From Paenibacillus auburnensis (GTDB lineage Bacteria; Bacillota; Bacilli; Paenibacillales; Paenibacillaceae), in the NCBI RefSeq assembly GCF_927798115.1, contig NZ_CAKMMG010000011.1, positions 1 through 64,000 of the forward strand: DNA of 64,000 nt, written 5' to 3'. Below are positions 53,487 to 61,880 of the stretch, piece by piece. The first letter of the stretch is position 1. Each line of letters begins with the position of its first letter. A model generated the notes under the pieces. It had not been told where the DNA came from. It made no database searches and was given only the letters and a program-made list of their open reading frames with translations. The translations under genes were made by a program, and so were the position numbers.

Positions 53487-55094
53487 ATGAAATTCAAGAA
53501 ACCGTTGTTCACCCTGATTTCATCGTTGCTAGTGACCGGGGTGGTCATGACAGGCTGCTCGGGAAACAACAATAATGCCAGCAGCGGCGACAATCAAACC
53601 AATAACGCACAGGCGACCGCGAATACCAATGCAGGAGGAGAGGCAACGGCCGACACTTCAAAGCCGGTTAAACTGACCGGTTATCTGCTTGGTTCAGCTC
53701 CGGCTGGTATGGATGCTGTGGTCAAAGAGCTGAATAAGAAATTAAAAGCGGATATCAATACGGAAATCGACTTCCGTTATATCGGCTGGGGGGATCTCGC
53801 CTCTAAGTATCCGCTGGTGCTTGCCGCAGGTGAGGACGTGGATTTTATTTTCTCGGCGAACTGGGCTTACTATAATCAGGAAGCCGCGAAGGGCGCTTTC
53901 CGTGAGATTACAATCGATGAGATACAACAATATATGCCGAAGCATTTTGCAGCAACGAATGAGGTTGCCTGGAAAGAGGCTCAAGTGAATGGAAAAATAT
54001 TTATGATTCCAACCTCCTCTCCAGACCAAAAAGTGCCGGTTACCCTGATCCGGGGTGATTTGCGGAAGAAATATAACATTCCGGAAATTAAGAAGTTCCA
54101 GGATATCGAGCCCTATCTCGAAGCGGTCAAAAACAATGAAAGAGCCATCATTCCAATTAATGCAGACAGCCAGTATGATTTCGGAAAAAGCTTTTTCAAT
54201 CTCCAGTGGGAGCTTGGGGCAGCAACAGTGGACTCCGTCCTGATTACAAACGGCTGGTCCGGTACGCATACCGATTGGGATGATCCGAACGGAAAGGTCT
54301 ATTCACAATTTGATCCATATATTATGGACACTCAAAAGAAAGCGGCCGGTATCGTCAAATCATGGTATGACAAAGGGTACATCAATAAAAATGCCATCTC
54401 CAACAAAGTACGGAGCAAGGACTCCTTCGAACAAGGGAAATCGGCGGTAGCCTTTGGCAACACCAACGATATCCAAACAACGCTGGCCAAGGCGGCACAG
54501 CAGGGCTGGGAAGTGGAGATTATTCCGAACCTTTCCGCCAAAGGCACATATCCGATGGACCCTTATATCAACAACGGGGTTTCGATTGCAGCGGGCTCCA
54601 AAAATCCGGAACGTGCGATGATGGCACTTGATCTGATTATGGAAGAGCCTAGTTATAACAAGCTTGTATACTTCGGCATTGAAGGCGTTAACTATGTCGA
54701 AAAGGACGGAAAAATTGACTTACCCGAAGGTGTAACAGCTGATTCTAACACCTATGCACCGGATGCGGCAGGATTCTGGTTTACGAACAAGAGCCAATTC
54801 CCGCCGATGGCCAACTGGACAGAGCAGTATATTCAGCATAAGGAATCATTAAAGGACATTCTGGTTCCGTACGTCTACAATTCCCTGGCTATGGATACTG
54901 CGAATATAAAAACAGAGCTGGCGAACATGAGCACGGTATATACGCAATACGGGCTTCCGATTCAGGGAGGCATTGTAAAGGATGTTGATAAGGCATTCAC
55001 AGAGCTTGAGAAGAAAGCAAAGGATGCGGGCATCGACAAGATTGTTGCTGAGGCAGAAAAGCAAACGCAGGAGTTTCTCGCTAAACAGAAGTAA
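53487..55094 (+). CDS. Sugar-binding lipoprotein 1 of module D (LipO-like)
   Basis: 535-residue lipoprotein with lipobox VMTGC (C24), an Asn-rich linker and a bilobal binding domain starting VKLTGYLLGSAPAGMDAV. The ATG at 53487 has AAAAAGGAGG at 6 nt; the longer frame from 53415 would hide the signal peptide. It is a close paralogue of the next gene, sharing blocks such as DFRYIGWGDLASKYPLVL, PVTLIRGDLRKKY and NKVRSKDSFEQG. Likely receptor for galacto-oligosaccharides given the GH53 neighbour. Confidence 0.93.
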   Translation: MKFKKPLFTLISSLLVTGVVMTGCSGNNNNASSGDNQTNNAQATANTNAGGEATADTSKPVKLTGYLLGSAPAGMDAVVKELNKKLKADINTEIDFRYIGWGDLASKYPLVLAAGEDVDFIFSANWAYYNQEAAKGAFREITIDEIQQYMPKHFAATNEVAWKEAQVNGKIFMIPTSSPDQKVPVTLIRGDLRKKYNIPEIKKFQDIEPYLEAVKNNERAIIPINADSQYDFGKSFFNLQWELGAATVDSVLITNGWSGTHTDWDDPNGKVYSQFDPYIMDTQKKAAGIVKSWYDKGYINKNAISNKVRSKDSFEQGKSAVAFGNTNDIQTTLAKAAQQGWEVEIIPNLSAKGTYPMDPYINNGVSIAAGSKNPERAMMALDLIMEEPSYNKLVYFGIEGVNYVEKDGKIDLPEGVTADSNTYAPDAAGFWFTNKSQFPPMANWTEQYIQHKESLKDILVPYVYNSLAMDTANIKTELANMSTVYTQYGLPIQGGIVKDVDKAFTELEKKAKDAGIDKIVAEAEKQTQEFLAKQK

Positions 55095-55216
55095 ATGGAA
55101 TGAAGCTGATAAGGAGCTGGGGTTCTGCTCTGGCTCCTTATCTAAATTTTTACAAGAGGTTTTCTCCCTTTACTTATCGAACCCGTTTAGATGCGAAAAA
55201 AGGGGAGAGAACAGCA

Positions 55217-56797
55217 ATGATATATAGAAAAGTTCGTGTGCTTGCACTCGTCATGTTGACTTTATTGATAGTGTTTACGTCCGGCTGTACTGGAGCGGAA
55301 ACATCTGAGCCTACGGAAGATGTTCAGGTTGTAACACTGGTTGGTTACCTCATCGGCAGTCCGCCGGCTGGTCTTAAAGATGTGCTGAATGAACTGAATG
55401 CCAAACTTATAAAGGATTTGCAGGTCCGCATCGACTTGCGGTATATCGGATGGGGAGAGCTTGCAGCCCGGTATCCACTCGTACTCACTTCAGATGACAC
55501 CGCAGACTTTATATTTGCCAGTAACTGGACGTATTACACGCAGATTGCCGCCCAAGGCGGATTCCGGGAAATCACTCCCGAGATGATGAAGAATTATATG
55601 CCGCTTCACTATAAAGCGACGGATCAACAGGCATGGGAACAGGCGGAAATTGGCGGAAAAATATACATGATTCCATCAGCGTCACCTGATCTAAAAGTGC
55701 CGGTAACGCTGATTCGAGGCGACCTAAGGAAGAAATACGGCCTTACTGAAATTAAACGATTCACAGATTTAGCGCCGTATCTGGAGGCTGTCAAGACAAA
55801 TGAGCCTAATATGGTACCGATTCGTGTCGACAAGCAATACGATTTCAGCAAAACGCACTCCAATCTGCAATGGGAGCTAGGTCCTGCGGTAGTTGATCTT
55901 ATTACGACAACCAACGGATTTTCCGGAGTATTCACAAGCTGGGACAGCAGTGACGGAGCCGTGTTGTCTATTTTCGATGAGCCGCTGAAAAGAAGCTTCC
56001 TTCAGGCGGGGAAGATCGTGAAAGATTGGTATGACAGAGGCTACATTAATCATGACGCCATCGCCAACAAGGTTAGAAGCAAGGATTCCTTTGAACAAGG
56101 CTTGTCCGCTGTAGCTTTTGGCAATTCGAACGATATCCAGTCTACGCTGGCTAATGCGGAACAAAAAGGCTGGGAAGTGGAAATTATCCCTACACTCTCA
56201 TCAAAAGGCACCTATATTGCCGATCCGTTTGTTAATAATGGTGTGGCCTTGCCTGCGGATTCCAAGCATGCGGAATTGACGATGCGGATGCTGGATCTGA
56301 TCATGGAGGATCCGGTATACAGCAGACTCGTTTATTTCGGCATCGAGGGCAAAAATTATGTATTACAAGGTGGAGAAATTGCAATGCCGCCGGGGACGTC
56401 CGCTGATAAGAATGATTACCCGCCGGATGCCGCCGGATTCTGGTTTACGAATAAAAGTGAATATCCGCCGTTTGCAGCATGGAGTGAGGTTTACCGGGAA
56501 CACCGGAAGCAAATTGGAAGCATGCTTGTTCCATACCGGTACTCGTCTTTTAATTTCAACGCTGAACCGATAAAAGGTGAATTGGAGCAAATCAACCAGG
56601 CAGCAATCCAGTATTTAAACCCGTTGCTGGGGGGGATGGTTCCTGATGTTAATCAGGCGTTTAACCAAATGCAGAAGGCTGTAATTGACGCGGGTTTTCC
56701 AAAAGTGATAAACGAAGCCAGGCGACAGGCTCATAGTTATATGCTGCAGGAAGATGCAGTGCAGGGTTCAGCCCAAATTATGAATCAGGAGGAATGA
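55217..56797 (+). CDS. Sugar-binding lipoprotein 2 of module D (paralogue)
   Basis: 526-residue lipoprotein, lipobox FTSGC (C24), aligned along its length with the preceding gene: shared LRYIGWGELAARYPLVL, PVTLIRGDLRKKYG, NKVRSKDSFEQGLSAVAFGNSNDIQ and DAAGFWFTNKS. It lacks the long Asn-rich linker of copy 1. The ATG at 55217 follows AAAAAGGGGAGAG. The stop is 2 bp from the GH53 start, so the two are coupled. Which of the two receptors serves the permeases, or whether one is a sensor partner, is unknown. Confidence 0.92.
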   Translation: MIYRKVRVLALVMLTLLIVFTSGCTGAETSEPTEDVQVVTLVGYLIGSPPAGLKDVLNELNAKLIKDLQVRIDLRYIGWGELAARYPLVLTSDDTADFIFASNWTYYTQIAAQGGFREITPEMMKNYMPLHYKATDQQAWEQAEIGGKIYMIPSASPDLKVPVTLIRGDLRKKYGLTEIKRFTDLAPYLEAVKTNEPNMVPIRVDKQYDFSKTHSNLQWELGPAVVDLITTTNGFSGVFTSWDSSDGAVLSIFDEPLKRSFLQAGKIVKDWYDRGYINHDAIANKVRSKDSFEQGLSAVAFGNSNDIQSTLANAEQKGWEVEIIPTLSSKGTYIADPFVNNGVALPADSKHAELTMRMLDLIMEDPVYSRLVYFGIEGKNYVLQGGEIAMPPGTSADKNDYPPDAAGFWFTNKSEYPPFAAWSEVYREHRKQIGSMLVPYRYSSFNFNAEPIKGELEQINQAAIQYLNPLLGGMVPDVNQAFNQMQKAVIDAGFPKVINEARRQAHSYMLQEDAVQGSAQIMNQEE

Positions 56798-56799
56798 GC

Positions 56800-59700
56800 A
56801 TGTACGAAAGCAGCGTGAGAGGCCTTCGGGCCGGATTTCATCTCTTTTTAGTTTGTGTAATTTTAATCGGACTGGTCTCATCTGCAGGGTGGGCCAGTGC
56901 CGATCCAGTAACGGCTTCCGTTACGAACGGAAGTTTTGAAAGCGATCTCAATTCGTGGACCACAAATAATAGCAGTGCAATCTCTATCCAATCCGGCTGG
57001 TCGCCTCAAGGAGGTGGAGATAAGAGATTGAGCTATTGGGATGATACGGCATTCACGGCGAATACTTACCAGACCGTGACGGGGCTTACTTACGGCAACT
57101 ATGTCCTATCAGCTTGGATTACCAGCGGCGGCGGATTCAATGAGATCTACATGTATGCCAAGGTCGAAGGCTCGCCGGAAGTGAGGAAAAATATTCCAGT
57201 GTCTTCAACCGGCTGGACAAAAATTGAACTCCCGTTGACGGTATCCGCTAGCCCGGTAACGATCGGTTTTTATGGGGATGGTTCCGCAAATTCCTGGGCC
57301 GGTATTGATCTTGTTTCCTTAACACCGAAGCAGCAACCAGTACCAGATCCTGAAGGAGTTGCCATTGTGAACCGTGGCTTTGATACGGAAGGCCCCGTGG
57401 ATTTGGCAGATGGCTGGAATGAAGATGGGGATCTGGAAGCCTCATTTATTGCCGAATCTGGTTTTGAGAGCGGATACAGTCTGAATCATGCAGGAAGTCT
57501 GCCGTACCGTGTTACCACCTGGCAAACGATAAATGATTTGGAAGAAGGATATTATACGCTCACGGGCTGGACACAGAATAGCGGGGGACAGAAAGCTGCT
57601 TATCTGTTTGCCAAAGATAACGGAACCTCCGAATCCAGAACGGCTCTCCCGGTGGGAAGTGATTGGACGAAGGTGACAGTCCGGGGTATTCATGTAACAA
57701 CGGGAAAAGTGACTGTAGGTTTGTATTCCGACGCTGGAGCCGGGCAGTGGGCGAAGCTTGATTTTGTTGAACTGGTTAAAGACGATAAACCTTATCGGCT
57801 GCTGAAAGGCGGCGATGCCTCCGAACTTACTTACGTGGAATCCATGGGTGGTAAATTTTACGACAGGGATGGCGTCGAGAAGGATTTATTCCAGATATTG
57901 AAGGAAAATGGCCAGGATATTGTAAGGCTCCGTTTGTACAATGATCCCGGAAAAGGGCATGGCGATGGGAATTATTATGTTCCCGAAGGAATTATGGATA
58001 AAGCGGACATCTTGAAGCTTGCCAAACGCGCCAAGAATGCCGGTCTTCAGATCCAGCTTAGCTTTCATTACAGCGATTATTGGACCAATGGTGCAATACA
58101 CAACATTCCTAATGAATGGCAAGAGGAGATTAGTGGTCTTTCAGATGAGACGGCAAAAGTTGACAAGCTTGAGCAGCTGCTGGCTGCTTATACCGGAGAT
58201 GTCATGCAGGCTATGAAGGATCAGGGTACCACACCTGAGTACGTGTCTCTCGGCAACGAAATGCAGTCGGGCATCCTGTATCCGTATGGTAAGGCCAGCG
58301 ACGCGACATGGGAAAACCTGGGGCGGTTCTTAATTGCCGGGTCGAACGCGGTAAAATCTGTATCACCATCCACCAAAGTGATTTTACATCTGGACGATGC
58401 CGGTAATTATGATAAATATGAAGGCTTTTTCGATAAGATGAAAGAGATGAATGTACCCTATGATATTATCGGGCCGTCCTATTATCCGTTTTGGACGAAT
58501 AAGTCGGTGCAGCAGATCGTGGAGTTCTGCAACGTTATGAGTGAGAAATACGACAAGGATATCCTGTTGATGGAGACAGGGTACAATTGGAATTCCACAC
58601 TTCCTAACGGCTCCCCTGGACAGTTGACAGACAACGGCCCTTATTCTCCTGATACCAGTTCTCCGGAAGGTCAAAAAAACTTTATGATGGAGCTGTTTAA
58701 CGGACTAAAAAGCGCGAATAACGGCAGAGTGATCGGCGATTTATATTGGGACCCTATTATGATCGATGTTCCCGGCGTTGGCTGGGCTTATCGGGAATCC
58801 GACGATCAGCCGGATGTAAACGTGGTCTCGAATACAACCCAATTCGATTTCGAAGGAAAAGCATTGCCGGTTCATGATGCTTACCTGCACAATGCAAATG
58901 GAACGGTTTACGGGATGATTAACGGCGTCGTCCGTGGAGAAAGCGGAAAACGCCTCGCAGGGGTAGAGATAGAGGCCGATATTAACGGGAATTTGCGCAA
59001 AGTCTATACGGACCAGAATGGAAATTATATCATTCCCGATGTGTCACCAGGAACCGGATATACGCTGACTGCCGCCAAAGCCGGCTATCAGGGCGGGACG
59101 GCAAGTGTATCCTCTGTGGTATATGGCGAAATTGCTCCGGCTAATATTACGATTTCCGGCGGAACCGTCTCAGGTATCGTCAGGGATGACCAGGGCCGGC
59201 CTGTTCAGGATGCCATCATTTCCGTTAGTGGGGCTGGCATTCGCCATTCGGTTAAGAGTAACGAATCCGGGGAGTATACACTCGGGGATCTGCCTTCGGG
59301 ACAAGCGCTCACGATAACGGCAGGCAAGGCGGGGTTTACTTCCGGTTCCAAACCTGGAGTTGAAGTTCAGATTGGCAAGGTTACTGCCAATGTCGACCTG
59401 ACTATTGTGCTTAGCTCCGGGGCAATCTCAGGGAAGGTAACTGGCCGTGAAGGCACGCCGATTGAAGGAGCCAAGGTGCAAGTAAATGCAGAAGGCCAGT
59501 TATTTACTGAACTAACTGATTCATCTGGCTTGTATACATTGGCAAATGTACCGGCAGGCCAAGGTTATACCGTGACTGTAAGTAAAGACAATTATCTGCA
59601 ATCGGCAATCCGGGATATTGCTGTTGCCATTGGAAAAACAACGGCTGATGTAAATTTTATACTTGATGTAAACTTAGGCACAATATCCGGCAAAGTCATC

Positions 59701-61677
59701 GACAGCGGCAACAGGCCCGTTTCAGGCGCAAGTATAACCGCGGTAGCTGACAACAAGATATACCGTGCCGTCACAGATAAGGCCGGAAAATATATTCTTT
59801 CGGATGTTCTGGCAGGAAAGTCCTATCAACTTACCGCCGTGAAGGAAGGGTATCTGAACGGGGTGCTAGCTGATATAAAGGTGACGGCTCTCCAAGAGAC
59901 ATCTAATGTCAATTTACGTTTGGGTACGGAAGTAAAGATTGTCAACGGCAGCTTCGAGACGCAGGGCGCGTCGCGGTATGACATTCCGGGGTGGACAGTA
60001 GAGGGAACTGACCAGGCCTCTTATGTTCAGAAGCATAGTGCCGTAAGGGAAGGGGAGTATGCACTGTCCAGCTGGATGGAAGGAGCTTACACTACTAAAA
60101 TTACGCAGACCCTGACTGGACTAGAGGATGGAGACTATATCATTTCCGCCTGGTCCTATACCGGCGGAGGGCAGAAGGAATACTATATGTTCGCGCAATC
60201 GGACAGCGGCAGCATGGTCAAGCTCAACATTCCGGCAACTGGCGGAATGACTCCGTTGAGTCTCAATGCTACTGTAACCGGGGGCACGCTGACCTTTGGA
60301 TTCCAATCCAATGCGAATCCCGGAAACTGGGCGCTCGTTGATGATGTGAGGCTCGGTTATTTGGGGAAAGAAGAGCCTGTGCCTGAAACACCAACACCAA
60401 CACCAACACCGACTTCGACGCCTGCACCATCGCCTACACCATCGTCATCGCCTACACCAACACCAATACCAATACCAGCTGCCGAAGGACCAGTTGTAAC
60501 ACCATCCCCAGCTCCTTCGGCACAAGTAAATGTGACCGGAGGTACGTTATCTATTCATCCAACGCTGGGAGCGGACGGCATAGCAAAGGCTGTCATAAGC
60601 GCTAAAGATCTAACGACTGCACTAAATTCAATCGTCGCCGGGAAATTAACCATCGTCGCCAAGCCAGGACAAGGCGCGACAGAAGTTGAAGTGCAGTTTC
60701 CAGCCGCACCGATTGACGGCAAGGGCGGTCTAAACACGATTACGATCGACACGGGGTTTGCGGCAATCTCGCTGAAACCGGCCCAGTTCCGTAAAGCGGA
60801 CGGCGGTCCGGCGAACACGATCCAACTCAACGTAGCCCAAGCGGACAAGAGCGATTTACCGAAACACCTAAAGGACCAATTGGGAACTTCGGAGCTGCTG
60901 GATATTAACCTGCTCATTGATGGGGCCCCGGCAGAATTAGGCGGCGGCACGGCACGGGTAGCCATTCCGTATACGCTGTTGCCGGTTCAAAGTCCACAGC
61001 ATGTGGTGGTTTATTATGTTAACGATAGCGGAATATCTGATATAGTTAACAACGGCCGATATAATCCTGACAGCGGAAATGTTGAATTTAGAGTGAAGCG
61101 TTTCAGTAAGTATGCTGCAGGCTATATTCCAGTATCATTCTCTGATCTTGCTGCTGTTCCATGGGCTCAGGCAAGTATCGAAGCTCTGGCTGCGAGAGGT
61201 ATTGTTCAAGGGACGGTGACGGAGATCTTTTCTCCAACACGTAATGTGACGCGGGCGGAATTCTTGAGCATGCTTCTGACTGCGATGGATCTGGATGCTG
61301 CAACGGCCCCAAGCACGTTTAGCGATGTTCGGGAGGGCGCATGGTATGCCGGTCCGGTTGCCGCTGCAGAGCAGCTCGGTATCGTACAGGGCCAGGGAGA
61401 TGGAACCTTCGGCGTCAATGCCCCGATTACCCGTCAGGACATGGCAGTCATGATTTACAAAGCTGCGCAAGCGGCGAAGCTCACATTAAATAGCAGTCAA
61501 TCTTCGGTGTCATTTACGGATCTTTCCGTTATTAGCGGGTATGCATTAGAGGCTGTGACTCTGCTGACTGAGGGGGGCTTAATCAGCGGCATGGGAGATG
61601 GCACGTTCGCTCCCCAAAATAATGCAACGCGGGCTCAGGCGGCCGTTATTATCAATCGGCTGCTCAATATAGAGTAG
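56800..61677 (+). CDS. SLH-anchored GH53 endo-beta-1,4-galactanase
   Basis: 1625-residue surface enzyme that should cleave type I (arabino)galactan of pectin. Order: signal peptide (about 1-36); two CBM61-like galactan-binding domains (about 38-180 and 188-328); GH53 barrel (about 330-695) with acid/base E487 in LGNEMQ and nucleophile E592 in METGYN; four carboxypeptidase-regulatory-like Ig repeats (about 703-1043); a third CBM61-like domain (about 1045-1187); a Pro/Thr/Ser linker; an unrecognised beta domain (about 1243-1440); three SLH motifs to the C-terminus. The ATG at 56800 is 7 nt from AGGAGG; the ATG at 56794 overlaps the previous stop but is too close to it. Homologous in reaction to GanB of B. 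subtilis. Confidence 0.94.
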   Translation: MYESSVRGLRAGFHLFLVCVILIGLVSSAGWASADPVTASVTNGSFESDLNSWTTNNSSAISIQSGWSPQGGGDKRLSYWDDTAFTANTYQTVTGLTYGNYVLSAWITSGGGFNEIYMYAKVEGSPEVRKNIPVSSTGWTKIELPLTVSASPVTIGFYGDGSANSWAGIDLVSLTPKQQPVPDPEGVAIVNRGFDTEGPVDLADGWNEDGDLEASFIAESGFESGYSLNHAGSLPYRVTTWQTINDLEEGYYTLTGWTQNSGGQKAAYLFAKDNGTSESRTALPVGSDWTKVTVRGIHVTTGKVTVGLYSDAGAGQWAKLDFVELVKDDKPYRLLKGGDASELTYVESMGGKFYDRDGVEKDLFQILKENGQDIVRLRLYNDPGKGHGDGNYYVPEGIMDKADILKLAKRAKNAGLQIQLSFHYSDYWTNGAIHNIPNEWQEEISGLSDETAKVDKLEQLLAAYTGDVMQAMKDQGTTPEYVSLGNEMQSGILYPYGKASDATWENLGRFLIAGSNAVKSVSPSTKVILHLDDAGNYDKYEGFFDKMKEMNVPYDIIGPSYYPFWTNKSVQQIVEFCNVMSEKYDKDILLMETGYNWNSTLPNGSPGQLTDNGPYSPDTSSPEGQKNFMMELFNGLKSANNGRVIGDLYWDPIMIDVPGVGWAYRESDDQPDVNVVSNTTQFDFEGKALPVHDAYLHNANGTVYGMINGVVRGESGKRLAGVEIEADINGNLRKVYTDQNGNYIIPDVSPGTGYTLTAAKAGYQGGTASVSSVVYGEIAPANITISGGTVSGIVRDDQGRPVQDAIISVSGAGIRHSVKSNESGEYTLGDLPSGQALTITAGKAGFTSGSKPGVEVQIGKVTANVDLTIVLSSGAISGKVTGREGTPIEGAKVQVNAEGQLFTELTDSSGLYTLANVPAGQGYTVTVSKDNYLQSAIRDIAVAIGKTTADVNFILDVNLGTISGKVIDSGNRPVSGASITAVADNKIYRAVTDKAGKYILSDVLAGKSYQLTAVKEGYLNGVLADIKVTALQETSNVNLRLGTEVKIVNGSFETQGASRYDIPGWTVEGTDQASYVQKHSAVREGEYALSSWMEGAYTTKITQTLTGLEDGDYIISAWSYTGGGQKEYYMFAQSDSGSMVKLNIPATGGMTPLSLNATVTGGTLTFGFQSNANPGNWALVDDVRLGYLGKEEPVPETPTPTPTPTSTPAPSPTPSSSPTPTPIPIPAAEGPVVTPSPAPSAQVNVTGGTLSIHPTLGADGIAKAVISAKDLTTALNSIVAGKLTIVAKPGQGATEVEVQFPAAPIDGKGGLNTITIDTGFAAISLKPAQFRKADGGPANTIQLNVAQADKSDLPKHLKDQLGTSELLDINLLIDGAPAELGGGTARVAIPYTLLPVQSPQHVVVYYVNDSGISDIVNNGRYNPDSGNVEFRVKRFSKYAAGYIPVSFSDLAAVPWAQASIEALAARGIVQGTVTEIFSPTRNVTRAEFLSMLLTAMDLDAATAPSTFSDVREGAWYAGPVAAAEQLGIVQGQGDGTFGVNAPITRQDMAVMIYKAAQAAKLTLNSSQSSVSFTDLSVISGYALEAVTLLTEGGLISGMGDGTFAPQNNATRAQAAVIINRLLNIE

Positions 61678-61690
61678 CATCAACAAAAAT

Positions 61691-61728
61691 AGGGGTCCCA
61701 CAGCCGTTGAAATGGCTGCGGGACTCCT
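61691..61728. terminator. Terminator after the GH53 gene
   Basis: GGGTCCCACAGCC / GGCTGCGGGACTCC stem, 14 bp after the stop. The plus-side run is C/T mixed, and the minus side has ATTTTTG, so it may serve both directions. Confidence 0.75.
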
Positions 61729-61794
61729 CTTCTATGTCAGGAACGCGTATCATGTTAGCGATTCTCCCTTTATTGGAGAGCGCAGTGAAAACAA

Positions 61795-61836
61795 AGGGTG
61801 TCCCGCAAGCCGATCACATGGCTTAAGGGACACCCT
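61795..61836 (-). terminator. Terminator of the GH35 gene
   Basis: AGGGTGTCCC..AAGCC / GGCTT..GGGACACCCT stem with an internal mismatch; in the minus direction it is followed by TTTGTTTT. Confidence 0.8.
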
Positions 61837-61880
61837 GAATTTTGGATCATGTGTAAGTTAGTGTTGATCTTGCAGTTGTC

